55,758 bases of DNA from Acidobacteriota bacterium (GCA_003223245.1 QHYI01000136.1:1-55758); one strand, 5' to 3'. Positions 9,822 to 19,239 are shown, counted from the first letter of the stretch. Numbers and translations are program-made. The notes: generated by a model from the letters alone, not told the origin.

Positions 9822-9847
9822 TGTAGAGACGGGGTTTGCCCCGCTCT
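9822..9847. repeat. TGTAG-type palindrome, copy 2
   Basis: TGTAGAGA is followed by CGGGG-TTTG-CCCCG, a 5-bp perfect hairpin between rplF and rplR, with the same lead and TTTG-type loop as other copies. Confidence 0.6.
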
Positions 9848-9879
9848 GGGAAGCTTTTGGCTTTTGAGGAGAAACAGAA

Positions 9880-10260
9880 GTGGCATCGGCATCAGTCAGA
9901 AAGCTATCGCGGGATTTGCACCGTCAGCGCGTGCACGAGCGCGTGCGCACGCGCGTCGAAGGCACTCCCGAGCGTCCGCGCCTCAGCGTTTACCGTTCTT
10001 TGGGGCACATTTACGCGCAGGTCATCGACGACCGCTCCGGCAAGACGCTGGTTTCCGCGAGCTCCATCGATGCCGAAACGAAAAAGAATTTGAAAGGCGG
10101 CGGCAACGTGGCGGCAGCCAAAGTCATCGGCAAGACCATCGCCGAGCGCGCCAAGGCCGCCGGAGTGAACAAAGTGGTGTTCGACCGCGGCGGGTACAAG
10201 TATCACGGTCGCGTCAAGGCGCTTGCGGATGCGGCGCGGGAAGCGGGGTTACAGTTCTAA
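9880..10260 (+). CDS. rplR: 50S ribosomal protein L18
   Basis: L18 binds 5S rRNA with L5 and L25. The start is GTG at 9880, supported by GAGGAG about 8 bp upstream and by the family-like N-terminus [37 protein letters not shown] and the C-terminal [20 protein letters not shown] are diagnostic. It has 126 residues; rpsE follows after 4 bp. Confidence 0.96.
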   Translation: MASASVRKLSRDLHRQRVHERVRTRVEGTPERPRLSVYRSLGHIYAQVIDDRSGKTLVSASSIDAETKKNLKGGGNVAAAKVIGKTIAERAKAAGVNKVVFDRGGYKYHGRVKALADAAREAGLQF

Positions 10261-10264
10261 ACTT

Positions 10265-10843
10265 ATGTCGAAGCAAATTTTGCGAGAAAGCCTAGCCGTT
10301 CGCCGCCTCTTCGAGGTGAACCCTTCCGATTTGAAGGATGACGTGATCGCCATCAACCGCGTCACCAAAGTCGTCAAAGGGGGCAAAAACTTGAGTTTTT
10401 CCGCGCTGGTGGTGGTTGGCGACAGCCACGGCCATGCGGGATTTGGGATGGGCAAAGCGCGCGAAGTGCCCATGGCCATCAAAAAAGGAATCGAACAGGC
10501 TAAGAAAAACCTGATCAAGCTCAATCTCAAGGGTTCCACGATTCCTCACCAGGTTCTGGGGCGCTATGGTTCGGCGCAAGTGCTGCTGAAGCCCGCTTCG
10601 GAAGGTACCGGCGTGATTGCCGGCGGCCCGGTGCGAAAGGTGATGCAGGTGGCGGGAATCACCAATGTGTTGACGAAATCCATTGGCACATCGAACCCGC
10701 ATAACGTGGTCAAAGCGACCTTCGCAGCTCTGCTGGGCCTGAAAGACGCCACGCAAGTGGCCGAGACGCGCTCGAAAACCGTGGAAGAAATCAGCGGCAA
10801 GCCTGCCAAAGAGAAGGCTGCCGTCAGTGAGGGCAACGCATGA
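10265..10843 (+). CDS. rpsE: 30S ribosomal protein S5
   Basis: S5 lies at the mRNA entry site and influences decoding fidelity. ATG 10265 is preferred; an upstream in-frame codon would overlap rplR. The 192 residues contain [20 protein letters not shown] and the [19 protein letters not shown] signature. Its stop overlaps the rpmD start (ATGA). Confidence 0.97.
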   Translation: MSKQILRESLAVRRLFEVNPSDLKDDVIAINRVTKVVKGGKNLSFSALVVVGDSHGHAGFGMGKAREVPMAIKKGIEQAKKNLIKLNLKGSTIPHQVLGRYGSAQVLLKPASEGTGVIAGGPVRKVMQVAGITNVLTKSIGTSNPHNVVKATFAALLGLKDATQVAETRSKTVEEISGKPAKEKAAVSEGNA

Positions 10844-11064
10844 GCGCGCAAAAGAAAACTGCCGCGACGGGCTCCGGCGCCAAAAGCTCCGGCAACTTGA
10901 AGATCAAGTGGGTGGTCAGTTTTATCGGCTGCACCGACGACATGCGCCAGACCATCCGCGGCCTGGGCCTGCGCAGATTGCATCAAGTGGTGGAGCGCCA
11001 GGACACGCCGGCGGTTCGTGGCATGATTCACAAGGTGCGGCACCTCGTGGAAGTGGTGGAGTAA
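10840..11064 (+). CDS. rpmD: 50S ribosomal protein L30
   Basis: L30 is a small surface protein of the 50S subunit. The core ([42 protein letters not shown]) is preceded by ~20 Ser/Ala/Gly/Lys-rich residues, giving 74 against ~60. It starts within an ATGA overlap with rpsE, indicating translational coupling, and rplO follows after 4 bp. Confidence 0.95.
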   Translation: MSAQKKTAATGSGAKSSGNLKIKWVVSFIGCTDDMRQTIRGLGLRRLHQVVERQDTPAVRGMIHKVRHLVEVVE

Positions 11065-11068
11065 AGGC

Positions 11069-11596
11069 ATGGTGAAGAAAAAGACCGCAAGCCGTTCACA
11101 CAAGCGCGGCCGGCACAAACCGGCGACCCCGGCGGCGAAAGAGCGCCCTTTGTTCACGCTCTCGAATTTGCATCCGCCGGCCGGCTCGCGCATCCGCAAA
11201 GTGCGCGTGGGGCGCGGCATCGGCTCCAAACTCGGCAAAACCGCGGGCGCGGGCAACAAGGGGCAAAAATCCCGCCGCGGCTACTCGCGGCGCCGCGGGT
11301 ATGAGGGCGGCCAGATGCCCCTGCACCGCCGCATCCCGAAGCGCGGTTTTCACAATCCGTTTGGCGTCACGTATTCTGTGGTGAACTTGGAAGAACTCAA
11401 CGTTTTTCCGGCAGGCGAGACAGTCACGCCGGATTTGCTGCGCGCGCATGGTTTTGTCCGCCGCGCTGCCGACCCGGTCAAGATTCTGGGCGATGGCGAA
11501 TTGAAGAACAAACTGGCCATTCACGCGCACGCTTTCAGCGCATCCGCCAAGGAGAAAATTACCAAGGCGGGCGGCACGTTTGAGGTGGTAGCCTAG
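11069..11596 (+). CDS. rplO: 50S ribosomal protein L15
   Basis: L15 is a late assembly protein of the 50S. The Gly/Arg-rich extended N-terminus ([40 protein letters not shown]) and C-terminal globular part are clear. It has 175 residues, with ~25 additional basic residues at the N-terminus ([17 protein letters not shown]). It leads into secY after 21 bp, as in most spc operons. Confidence 0.96.
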   Translation: MVKKKTASRSHKRGRHKPATPAAKERPLFTLSNLHPPAGSRIRKVRVGRGIGSKLGKTAGAGNKGQKSRRGYSRRRGYEGGQMPLHRRIPKRGFHNPFGVTYSVVNLEELNVFPAGETVTPDLLRAHGFVRRAADPVKILGDGELKNKLAIHAHAFSASAKEKITKAGGTFEVVA

Positions 11597-11617
11597 GAAA
11601 AGTTGTAGGGTACAGCT

Positions 11618-13012
11618 ATGAACCGGTTTATCGAAGCCATCCGAAACATGTTCCGCATTGAGGACCTGCGGAGCCGCGTGCTGTTCACGCTCGCGCTGCT
11701 GGGGGTGTACCGGATTGGCGCGCACATTCCCACGCCTGGCATCAACGTGTCGGAGTTGGAGCGCATCTTCAATTCGGCGGCGGGCTCGGCATTGGGCCTG
11801 TTCGACTTGTTCAGCGGCGGCAACTTCCGCCAGCTTACGATTTTTGCCTTGGGTATCATGCCCTACATCACCGCCTCCATCATCCTCCAGTTGATGCAAG
11901 TGGTCTTTCCTTACCTCGAGCGGTTGCAGAAAGAGGGCGAACTCGGCCGCCAGAAAATTACGCAGTACACGCGTTATCTCACCATCGCTCTCAGCATCAT
12001 CCAGTCGCTGACGATTGCGGGGACTCTCGAATCGCAGCAGAATCTCGTCTACCACCCCGGTCTTCCTTTCGTCCTGATGACCGTTCTCACGCTGACCACC
12101 GGCTCGGCGTTCATCATGTGGCTGGGCGAGCAGATTAGCGAACGTGGCATTGGCAACGGCATGTCCCTGATTATCTTCGTTGGAATCGTGGTTGGCTTGC
12201 CGAGGGCGGTCAGCGATCTCTATGAAAAGGCGTTCGTGACCCATCAGTGGGGCGGATTCACTCCGATCTACATGATTCTTCTGGTTGTCTTGATGATCGC
12301 AGTGGTGGCGTTCATCGTTTTCGTCGAAGGCGGCCAGCGCCGCATCCCGGTGCAATACGCCAAGCGCGTCGTGGGGCGCCGTGTGATGGGCGGGCAATCT
12401 TCCTATCTGCCGCTGCGCGTCAATTCCGGCGGCGTGATTCCGCCGATTTTTGCCAGTTCCTTGCTCGCTTTTCCGGCAACCGCCGCGATGGCGCTCAAAG
12501 GCAAATACGCTTTTGTGGACAACATCTATTCCTACCTCCGGTGGGGTGAGCCGCTTTACACGTTGCTTTACATCGTGCTGATTATGGTCTTTTGCTTCTT
12601 TTACATCGGCATTGTTTTCAATCCCACGGAGCTTGCCGACAACATGCGCAAGAATGGCGGATTCATCCCCGGAATTCGGCCGGGGCGCACTACCTCCGAG
12701 CATGTCAGCAAGATTCTGAAGCGCCTTACGTTCATTGCCGCAATCTACCTGGCGGCTGTTTGCTTGCTCCCGGAATGGATGATTGGCGGGATTCACCTCG
12801 ACCACCTGGGCTGGGGCCTCGGTGCCTGGTTTGACCGCCACTTCCCAGTCTGGTTCCTGAAAGGCCTGGGCGTGAACTTCTATTTTGGCGGGACGTCGCT
12901 CCTGATCGTCGTCGGCGTGGCCATGGACACGGTGCAGCAACTGGAAGCGCAGTTGGTGATGCGGAATTACGAAGGGTTTGCGCGGAAAGGCCGGTTGCGC
13001 GGTCGCCGCTAG
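11618..13012 (+). CDS. secY: Protein translocase channel subunit SecY
   Basis: SecY is the membrane pore through which SecA pushes unfolded proteins. The 464 residues contain about ten hydrophobic segments. The first is LFTLALLGVYRIGAHIPTPG (about residues 18-37), and GNGMSLIIFVGIVVGLP is the central signature. The cytoplasmic loop with RRIPVQYAKRVVGRR and the C-terminal RNYEGFARKGRLRGRR are intact. The motor secA lies elsewhere in this window at 49200-52172. Confidence 0.97.
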   Translation: MNRFIEAIRNMFRIEDLRSRVLFTLALLGVYRIGAHIPTPGINVSELERIFNSAAGSALGLFDLFSGGNFRQLTIFALGIMPYITASIILQLMQVVFPYLERLQKEGELGRQKITQYTRYLTIALSIIQSLTIAGTLESQQNLVYHPGLPFVLMTVLTLTTGSAFIMWLGEQISERGIGNGMSLIIFVGIVVGLPRAVSDLYEKAFVTHQWGGFTPIYMILLVVLMIAVVAFIVFVEGGQRRIPVQYAKRVVGRRVMGGQSSYLPLRVNSGGVIPPIFASSLLAFPATAAMALKGKYAFVDNIYSYLRWGEPLYTLLYIVLIMVFCFFYIGIVFNPTELADNMRKNGGFIPGIRPGRTTSEHVSKILKRLTFIAAIYLAAVCLLPEWMIGGIHLDHLGWGLGAWFDRHFPVWFLKGLGVNFYFGGTSLLIVVGVAMDTVQQLEAQLVMRNYEGFARKGRLRGRR

Positions 13013-13026
13013 GAGAGACAAGCGGA

Positions 13027-13725
13027 GTGGCGAGCGGAGTGGCTCCGGAGACGCGGGCTTCAGAAAGGCTCGACCGCGCTGTCATTTTTCTTGGGCCCCC
13101 GGGCGCAGGAAAGGGCACGCAGGCAAAGGAACTGGCGAAGCTCTACCGCGTGCCGCACCTGTCGACCGGCGACATGTTTCGCGAGCATGTCAGCCTGGGA
13201 TCGCCGCTCGGCATGCAAGTGAAGCCCACCATGGCGCGCGGCGACTTGGTTCCCGACTCGCTGGTCCTGAAAATGGTCCGGGAGCGCATCGAGCGGCCGG
13301 ATTGTTCGCACGGCTTTGTGTTTGACGGGTTTCCCCGGACCGTCGCGCAGGCGCAGTTCTTGAGCGTGCTGCTGCGGCAGAACGGTTACCGGCCGCCGCT
13401 GGTTGTGCACTTCGCTCTTGACCCGACGCTGGTGCTCAAGCGCATTACCGGTCGGCGTATGTGTAAGCTGGGCGGCGAGATTTATAATATTTACGAACGC
13501 CCGCCAAAGGTAGAAGGCCGCTGCGATAACGATGGTGGGGAGCTGATCCAGCGGCCGGACGACCGGGAAGAGATTGTAGCGCCGAGGCTGGAAGCGTACG
13601 AAAAGCTGACTGAGCCGCTGGTTTCCTATTACCAGAGGCTCGGCCGCCTGCACGACGTGGACGCCTCGAAGAGCATCGACGAAGTGAAGCAGCGCGTGCT
13701 CGAAATTGTGCGCAATTCGCGCTAG
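13027..13725 (+). CDS. adk: Adenylate kinase
   Basis: Catalyses AMP + ATP to 2 ADP. GTG at 13027, preceded by AGGAGAG, gives a 232-residue protein with ~17 residues ahead of the family start. The P-loop GPPGAGKGT is at 23-31, the AMP-binding STGDMFREH follows, and DGFPRT is at 100-105. The LID is the zinc-type shape (C146...C166, D169) but the second ligand of the usual C-x2-C is Gly149. It follows secY by 14 bp, the common secY-adk-map order. Confidence 0.96.
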   Translation: MASGVAPETRASERLDRAVIFLGPPGAGKGTQAKELAKLYRVPHLSTGDMFREHVSLGSPLGMQVKPTMARGDLVPDSLVLKMVRERIERPDCSHGFVFDGFPRTVAQAQFLSVLLRQNGYRPPLVVHFALDPTLVLKRITGRRMCKLGGEIYNIYERPPKVEGRCDNDGGELIQRPDDREEIVAPRLEAYEKLTEPLVSYYQRLGRLHDVDASKSIDEVKQRVLEIVRNSR

Positions 13726-13761
13726 AGCGAATGCGCAAGGGCCGCTGGCAAAAAGGATCGG

Positions 13762-14535
13762 ATGGCGATTCACCTGCGAAGTGCCGAAGAGCTGCAGAAG
13801 ATGCACCGCGCAGGGCTCGTCGTCTATGAGGTTTTGACTGCGCTGCGAAGCGCCGTCAAGCCCGGCATGACCACGATGGACCTCGAGAAGCTGGCCGAGG
13901 AAAAAATCGCGGGAAAGCCGGGGCACGCGGCATTCAAGGGCTACCGCGGGTATCCCTGCGTGCTGTGCACTTCGGTGAACAGCGAGATTGTTCACGGGAT
14001 TCCCTCGCCCAAGCGCAAATTGCGCGAAGGCGACATCGTCTCGCTCGATTTCGGCATGGAAGTGGACGGCTACTACGCGGACTCGGCGGTGACGGTTCCT
14101 CTCGGCAGGATTCGGCCGGAGGTGCAGAAGCTGCTGGAGGTGACCCGCGAAGCGCTGGACCGCGCGATTGATAAGATGCGCGCCGGTAATCGTCTTGGCG
14201 ATGTCGGTCACGCGGTACAGAGTTGGGTCGAAAAGCACGGTTTCTCGGTGGTGCGGGAGTTTGTCGGGCACGGCATCGGCACGAAGATGCACGACGAGCC
14301 CAATCTCCCGAACTACGGCGAAGAAGGGCGCGGCGCGCGGTTGCAGGAAGGTATGGTCATCGCCATCGAGCCGATGGTCAATGCTGGCCGCCCGGAAGTT
14401 CGTATGCGGGATGAGTGGGTCGCGGAAACTGCCGATGGCAGTCCCTCGGCGCACTTCGAGCATACCGTGGCGGTCACTGCCAACGGGCCATGGATTTTGA
14501 CGCGCCCGAAACAAGTGACCGGCCCGTCGTGGTGA
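13762..14535 (+). CDS. map: Methionine aminopeptidase, type I
   Basis: Removes the initiator methionine from nascent proteins. The five metal ligands are visible as D96 (SLDFG), D107 (YYADSAVT), H170 (VGHGIG), E203 (IAIEPM) and E233 (HFEHT), with H79 in the active site. It has 257 residues, the family length for the short bacterial form without N-terminal extension. ATG follows AAAAGGATCGG. The gene sits between adk and infA as in many bacteria. Confidence 0.97.
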   Translation: MAIHLRSAEELQKMHRAGLVVYEVLTALRSAVKPGMTTMDLEKLAEEKIAGKPGHAAFKGYRGYPCVLCTSVNSEIVHGIPSPKRKLREGDIVSLDFGMEVDGYYADSAVTVPLGRIRPEVQKLLEVTREALDRAIDKMRAGNRLGDVGHAVQSWVEKHGFSVVREFVGHGIGTKMHDEPNLPNYGEEGRGARLQEGMVIAIEPMVNAGRPEVRMRDEWVAETADGSPSAHFEHTVAVTANGPWILTRPKQVTGPSW

Positions 14536-14541
14536 TGGTTT

Positions 14542-14568
14542 TGTAGGGACGCGCCCGAGCGCGTCCCC
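14542..14568. repeat. TGTAG-type palindrome, copy 3
   Basis: TGTAG followed by GGGACGCGC-CCGA-GCGCGTCCC, a 9-bp perfect stem directly after map. A second family member starts 1 bp downstream. Confidence 0.65.
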
Positions 14569-14569
14569 A

Positions 14570-14598
14570 TGTAGAGGCCGGTCTCAACCCCGGCTTTG
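14570..14598. repeat. TGTAG-type palindrome, copy 4 (tandem with copy 3)
   Basis: TGTAGA followed by GCCGG-TCTCAAC-CCCGGC, an imperfect hairpin. It is adjacent to copy 3, so the map-infA gap holds two in a row. Confidence 0.55.
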
Positions 14599-14615
14599 GT
14601 GAGCAACAGGAGAAT

Positions 14616-14885
14616 ATGGCGAAGGAGTTCGAGGACAAAAAGAAAGGCGACAAGGGCGACTCGGGAAATCCGAAAGAGGACGCCATTGAAGTCATGGCCA
14701 CGGTCATCGAGCCGCTGCCCAACGCCATGTTCCGCGTCGAGCTGGAGAACAAGCATCAGGTTTTGGCGCACGTTTCTGGCAAGATGCGCAAGAATTTCAT
14801 CCGCATCCTTGCGGGAGACAAAGTGGCTGTCGAGCTTTCGCCGTACGATTTAACGCGTGGCCGCATCGTCTACCGATATAAGTAA
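14616..14885 (+). CDS. infA: Translation initiation factor IF-1
   Basis: IF-1 binds the A site of the 30S subunit during initiation. The S1/OB core ([20 protein letters not shown], then [16 protein letters not shown] and [11 protein letters not shown]) is complete. The 89 residues include ~15 additional charged residues at the N-terminus ([20 protein letters not shown]). ACAGGAGAAT precedes the ATG. Confidence 0.96.
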   Translation: MAKEFEDKKKGDKGDSGNPKEDAIEVMATVIEPLPNAMFRVELENKHQVLAHVSGKMRKNFIRILAGDKVAVELSPYDLTRGRIVYRYK

Positions 14886-14902
14886 CGGCGGATGGTCGGG
14901 AT

Positions 14903-14931
14903 TGTAGCGGCGGCTTTACGCCGCCGTCTTT
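14903..14931. repeat. TGTAG-type palindrome, copy 5
   Basis: TGTAG then CGGCGGC-TTTAC-GCCGCCG, a 7-bp perfect stem with a TTTA-type loop, in the infA-rpmJ gap; it ends in TCTTT. Confidence 0.65.
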
Positions 14932-15012
14932 AGCAAAAGTTGCAGTGGTGGGTCTTTCGCGGCTTTTGCCTCCCGGTTGCGACCGGGAAGACCGGTGGTT
15001 TCGGGGTTTGTT

Positions 15013-15038
15013 TGTAGGGGCGGGCTTTAGCCTGTCCC
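15013..15038. repeat. TGTAG-type palindrome, copy 6
   Basis: TGTAG then GGGGCGGGC-TTTA-GCCTGTCCC, an imperfect hairpin (two mismatched or wobble positions), just before rpmJ. Confidence 0.6.
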
Positions 15039-15059
15039 TCGGAGCGAGGAGCAGGCAGA

Positions 15060-15173
15060 ATGAAAGTACGGGCATCGGTAAAAAAGATTTGTGACAAATG
15101 CAAGGTAATCCATCGGCGCGGCGTGGTGCGGGTGATTTGCGTCAACCCGAAGCACAAGCAGCGCCAGGGATAG
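15060..15173 (+). CDS. rpmJ: 50S ribosomal protein L36, zinc type
   Basis: L36 is the smallest large-subunit protein. The 37-residue reading frame [20 protein letters not shown]... carries the zinc ligands C11, C14, C27 and H32, so it is the zinc-binding form. GGAGCAGGCAGA precedes the ATG. It lies between infA and rpsM, its standard place. Last residues KHKQRQG match the family. Confidence 0.97.
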   Translation: MKVRASVKKICDKCKVIHRRGVVRVICVNPKHKQRQG

Positions 15174-15188
15174 GGCAGTGGACGGTTA

Positions 15189-15298
15189 TAGGTTCTCAGT
15201 GGTCGGTAAGAGATGCGGAACGCAAAGGAATGCTTTGGAGTTCCGAATCAAGTGTTTTTTACTCCGCTGAGAGCTGAAGACTGAGAACTGGGAGAAGC
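15189..15298. repeat. Degenerate CTCAGT/ACTGAGAACTG repeat region
   Basis: The rpmJ-rpsM gap has GGTTCTCAGTGGTC at its start and GAAGACTGAGAACTGGG at its end, near-inverted copies of one another. Similar sequences occur at 16959 and 39289. Confidence 0.4.
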
Positions 15299-15299
15299 C

Positions 15300-15689
15300 A
15301 TGGCACGCATCGCTGGTGTAGATCTTCCGCCGCAAAAGCGCCTTTGGATCGGGCTGACCTCGATTTACGGCATCGGGCAGGCGCGTGCGCGCAGGCTCGC
15401 GGCAAAAGCTGGCGTGGATCACACAAAAAAGATTCGCGACCTGACGGAAGATGAAATCAATCATATCCGCCAGGCCATCGAGCAGGAAGGCCGCGTTGAA
15501 GGCGATCTCCGCAAGGAGATTCAGATGAACATCCGTCGCCTGATTGAAATTCAGGCGTATCGCGGAATTCGCCACCGCCGCAACCTGCCGGTGCGCGGCC
15601 AGCGCACGCATACCAATGCGCGAACGCGCAAAGGTCCGCGGCGCGGCGCTATCGCGGCGAAGAAGAAGACCGTCGGCAAGAAGGGCTAG
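15300..15689 (+). CDS. rpsM: 30S ribosomal protein S13
   Basis: S13 bridges the subunits and contacts P-site tRNA with its C-terminal tail. [29 protein letters not shown] and [20 protein letters not shown] are diagnostic. It has 129 residues. GGGAGAAGCC precedes the ATG. First gene of the alpha-operon block (rpsM, rpsK, rpsD, rpoA, rplQ). Confidence 0.97.
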   Translation: MARIAGVDLPPQKRLWIGLTSIYGIGQARARRLAAKAGVDHTKKIRDLTEDEINHIRQAIEQEGRVEGDLRKEIQMNIRRLIEIQAYRGIRHRRNLPVRGQRTHTNARTRKGPRRGAIAAKKKTVGKKG

Positions 15690-15691
15690 CT

Positions 15692-15725
15692 TTATCCTGA
15701 GCGGGGCGAAGGAATACTGTGCCCC
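15692..15725. repeat. CCTGAGC...GAAGGAAT interspersed repeat
   Basis: ATCCTGAGCGGGGCGAAGGA lies between rpsM and rpsK. It is of the type found repeatedly in the intergenic DNA of this window (see 44698 and 49050). Confidence 0.5.
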
Positions 15726-15774
15726 GGCGTGGTAAAGTCTTAGATTTCGACATAGTAAGGAAACGGAGCGAATC

Positions 15775-16227
15775 GTGGCAAAGGAACCAAAGAGTGCGGC
15801 ACCGGAAGGCGCGGCGCCGGCAAAACCGGCCGCGGCAAAGCGCAAAAAAGAATTCAAGAAGAAGCGCGAGCGCCGCGTCGTCCCGCACGGCGTTGTGTAC
15901 GTGGCTGCGTCGTTCAACAACACGCAAATCACCATCACCGACCCCGACGGCCGCACCATGTGCTGGTCCTCGGCGGGGTCGATCGGCTTCAAGGGTTCGC
16001 GCAAGGGCACGCCGTACGCCGCGCAGCAAGCTTCGCTGGCCGCCGCGGGCGTCGCGCGCGACCAGTACGGCATGAAGAGCGTGGAAGTGCGCGTGAAAGG
16101 GCCTGGTTCGGGGCGCGAATCCGCTGTGCGCGCGCTAGCCGCGGCGGGGTTACATATTGTGCTGATCCGCGACGTTACCCCGATTCCGCACAACGGCTGC
16201 CGGCCACCCAAGCGCCGCCGCGTCTGA
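15775..16227 (+). CDS. rpsK: 30S ribosomal protein S11
   Basis: S11 forms part of the platform near the mRNA exit. The start is GTG at 15775 after AAGGAAACGGAG. The core [19 protein letters not shown] and the C-terminal [17 protein letters not shown] are canonical. About 30 Ala/Pro/Lys-rich residues precede the core, giving 150 against a usual ~129. Confidence 0.96.
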   Translation: MAKEPKSAAPEGAAPAKPAAAKRKKEFKKKRERRVVPHGVVYVAASFNNTQITITDPDGRTMCWSSAGSIGFKGSRKGTPYAAQQASLAAAGVARDQYGMKSVEVRVKGPGSGRESAVRALAAAGLHIVLIRDVTPIPHNGCRPPKRRRV

Positions 16228-16231
16228 TTTT

Positions 16232-16260
16232 GGTAGCACAGCCACGGTTGGCTGTGCCAC
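16232..16260. repeat. GTAG-type palindrome, copy 7
   Basis: GGTAG lead and CACAGCCA-CGGT-TGGCTGTG, an 8-bp perfect stem, directly after rpsK. Confidence 0.6.
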
Positions 16261-16321
16261 TGCCGCCGGAAGGAATCCGACGACAGGTTTCAGTTTTAGT
16301 TTTGTGAAGGGAGAATAGAAG

Positions 16322-16954
16322 TTGGCAAGACATCGTGATGCTGTCTGCCGCCTGTGCCGCAGGGAAGGGCAGAAGCTGTTTTTGAAAGGCCTGCGCTGCT
16401 TTACGGAGAAGTGCGCCATTGAAAAGCGCAACTTCGTTCCGGGGCAGCACGGGCAATCGCGGCGCGCTAAAGTGGTGGGCTACGGCCTGCAGCTGCGCGA
16501 AAAGCAGAAGGTAAAGCGCACCTACGGGTTGCTCGAGCGCCAGTTCCGCAATTATTTTGAAAAAGCGGTGCACATGAAGGGCCCGTCGGGCGAAAACTTG
16601 ATCATCATGCTCGAACGCCGCCTCGATAACGCGGTCTGGCGTGCCGGCCTGGCAGCCTCGCGCGCGCAGGCGCGGCAGTTGGTGCTCCATGGGCATGTGC
16701 GCGTGAACGGGAAGAAAGTGAACGTTCCTTCCTACCTCGTCAGTGTAGGCGAGGAAATCGCCATCAAAGAAAAGATGCACCAGAACGCCGCGGTGCTCGA
16801 CGCGCGCAACGTGGCGCAAAGCCAGAACGCTGTGCCTTGGCTCGAGCAGCAGCGCGAGCAATTCAAGGCTAAGGTTGTGGCGCTGCCCAAGCGCGAAGAC
16901 GTGCAGACGCCGCCGATCAACGAGCATCTCATCGTCGAGCTGTACTCGAAGTAG
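16322..16954 (+). CDS. rpsD: 30S ribosomal protein S4, zinc-knuckle type
   Basis: S4 nucleates 30S assembly and is the alpha-operon repressor in E. coli. The start is TTG at 16322 after AAGGGAGAATAG; without it the family N-terminus would be lost. C9-x2-C12-x13-C26-x4-C31 is the zinc knuckle of the C+ type. The S4 RNA-binding domain (RRLDNAVWRAGLAASRAQAR) follows. It has 210 residues. Confidence 0.96.
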   Translation: MARHRDAVCRLCRREGQKLFLKGLRCFTEKCAIEKRNFVPGQHGQSRRAKVVGYGLQLREKQKVKRTYGLLERQFRNYFEKAVHMKGPSGENLIIMLERRLDNAVWRAGLAASRAQARQLVLHGHVRVNGKKVNVPSYLVSVGEEIAIKEKMHQNAAVLDARNVAQSQNAVPWLEQQREQFKAKVVALPKREDVQTPPINEHLIVELYSK

Positions 16955-17031
16955 GATTCTGACTACGGAAGACTGAGAACTCAAAAAGGTTTTGGTGGTT
17001 GACGGAGTCGATCACAGAAAGAAGGAACAAG

Positions 17032-18060
<1,029 letters not shown>

Positions 18061-18074
18061 CCGCTTCTGTGATT

Positions 18075-18100
18075 CGTCGCGGCGGGTTTCAGCCCGTCCC
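18075..18100. repeat. GTAG-type palindrome, copy 8 (degenerate lead)
   Basis: CGGCGGG-TTTCAG-CCCGTCC, an imperfect hairpin with the TTTCAG loop seen in other copies, 15 bp after rpoA. Confidence 0.5.
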
Positions 18101-18188
18101 TTCTGCGCTTGAAACGTACCGCCGAGCCTGCTCCTTTGAGGCTTGGGTTTCGCCGTTGAACTTTAAACTTAGAACTAAGGGATCGACC

Positions 18189-18614
18189 ATGCGACATCTG
18201 AACTCCGGATCGAAACTCGGCAAGCAGCCCGACCATCGCCGCGCTGTGCTGCGCAGCCTCGTGACCAATCTCTTCCAGCACGGGCGTATCACCACCACGC
18301 TTACGCGCGCCAAGGCCGCTCGCCCCATGGCTGAAAAAATGATCACTCTCGGCAAGCGCGACACGCTGCAGGCTCGCCGCCAAGCCGCTTCCTATCTCCT
18401 GGTTCCCGCCGTCACGCAAAAGCTCTTCAGCGAAATCGCGCCCAAGTTTGGCGACCGCGCCGGCGGCTACACGCGCATCATCCGCGCCGGCAATCGCGTC
18501 GGCGACAACGCCAAAGTGGCCATCCTCGAAATCATCGGCTACCAGTACAAGGAAAAAGAGAAGAAAGAAAAGCCCAGCCAAAAAAAGGAAGAGCCCACCG
18601 AAGCCGCCAGCTAA
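18189..18614 (+). CDS. rplQ: 50S ribosomal protein L17
   Basis: L17 lies near the tunnel exit. [20 protein letters not shown] at 18189 is the canonical start; an open frame reaching 120 bp upstream encodes nothing family-like. The 141 residues contain [20 protein letters not shown] and the [19 protein letters not shown] signature, then a Lys/Glu-rich tail. It is the last gene of the ribosomal cluster and is followed by a strong hairpin. Confidence 0.97.
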   Translation: MRHLNSGSKLGKQPDHRRAVLRSLVTNLFQHGRITTTLTRAKAARPMAEKMITLGKRDTLQARRQAASYLLVPAVTQKLFSEIAPKFGDRAGGYTRIIRAGNRVGDNAKVAILEIIGYQYKEKEKKEKPSQKKEEPTEAAS

Positions 18615-18632
18615 GCCTGGTGAGTCCCTACT

Positions 18633-18663
18633 TGTAGGGGCGCAGCATGCTGTGCCCCTTTTT
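18633..18663 (+). terminator. Intrinsic terminator of the ribosomal cluster, formed by a TGTAG palindrome
   Basis: GGGGCGCAG-CATG-CTGTGCCCC gives a 9-bp stem (one G-U pair) followed by five T. It carries the TGTAG lead of the dispersed repeat family, so here a repeat copy looks able to act as a Rho-independent terminator 20-50 bp after rplQ. Confidence 0.75.
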
Positions 18664-18784
18664 AAGGCCCACCCGACTTCTGAACTGCTACTTTTCTTTC
18701 CCAATTTCCATTTTCAATTTTCCATTTTCTGATTGTCGTTGCACAAGCTACCTCGCGCATTGGGTTTCTGCAAACTCCTCTTGC

Positions 18785-18820
18785 TTACCGAGGGGAATCG
18801 GTATACTCTATCCTCGGTAA
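18785..18820 (+). promoter_or_regulatory. Perfect inverted repeat around a -10 box upstream of padR: candidate PadR operator
   Basis: TTACCGAGG (18785-18793) and CCTCGGTAA (18812-18820) are perfect inverted 9-mers with an 18-nt spacer. The spacer contains TATACT (18802-18807), a good -10 element. The layout suggests a promoter for padR and the permease that is occluded when the repeat is bound. PadR proteins typically repress their own operon by binding such dyads; binding here is inference. Confidence 0.55.
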
Positions 18821-18834
18821 TGGGGAAGAAGTGG

Positions 18835-18861
18835 TGTAGCAGCGGCGTTACGCCGCTGCCC
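18835..18861. repeat. TGTAG-type palindrome, copy 10
   Basis: TGTAG then CAGCGGCG-TTA-CGCCGCTG, an 8-bp perfect stem, in the padR leader just before its start codon. Confidence 0.6.
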
Positions 18862-18878
18862 TTTCTTGAGGAACGTGC

Positions 18879-19214
18879 ATGAGCAAACCTTCCGATCTCG
18901 TCCAGGGCACTCTGGACCTTTTGCTTTTGAAAATTCTCGCGCTCGAGCCGCTGAACGGCTTTGCCGTCAGCCAGCGCTTGAAGCAGATTTCCTGCGACGT
19001 CCTCCAGGTCAGCGACGGTTCTCTCTACCCGGCGCTGCACAAGCTCGAGCAAGAAGGCTGGATCACCGCCGAATGGAAACTCAGCGAAAACAATCGCCGC
19101 GCCAAGTTCTATTCGTTAACACGGCTCGGCCGCAGGCAGCTCGAAAAAGAAGCTGGCAATTGGAATCGCCTCTCCTCGGCCATCTCGCATGTCGTGAAGC
19201 TGAAAGAGGCTTGA
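18879..19214 (+). CDS. PadR-family transcriptional regulator
   Basis: A 111-residue winged-helix protein with the PadR layout: VQGTLDLLLLKILALEPLNG, a wing-helix with VSDGSLYPALHKLEQEGWI and NRRAKFYSLTRLGRRQL. It lacks the long C-terminal dimerisation helix of PadR subfamily 1, so it is the short subfamily-2-like form. GAGG lies 7 bp before the ATG. It sits 134 bp upstream of the permease on the same strand; in acidobacteria such PadR genes commonly accompany these permeases. The inducing signal is unknown. Confidence 0.9.
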   Translation: MSKPSDLVQGTLDLLLLKILALEPLNGFAVSQRLKQISCDVLQVSDGSLYPALHKLEQEGWITAEWKLSENNRRAKFYSLTRLGRRQLEKEAGNWNRLSSAISHVVKLKEA

Positions 19215-19239
19215 CCGGTCGCCGGTCGTTATCCGGAAC

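Noticed and set aside
9822-9847. GC palindromes as Rho-independent terminators throughout the ribosomal cluster
   Set aside because: Only the copy after rplQ is followed by a U-run; the others lie between genes that must be co-transcribed.
11096-13021. Minus-strand open frame of 641 codons under rplO and secY
   Set aside because: SecY and L15 on the plus strand are unambiguous; the antisense frame is a composition artefact (His/Arg/Asp rich).
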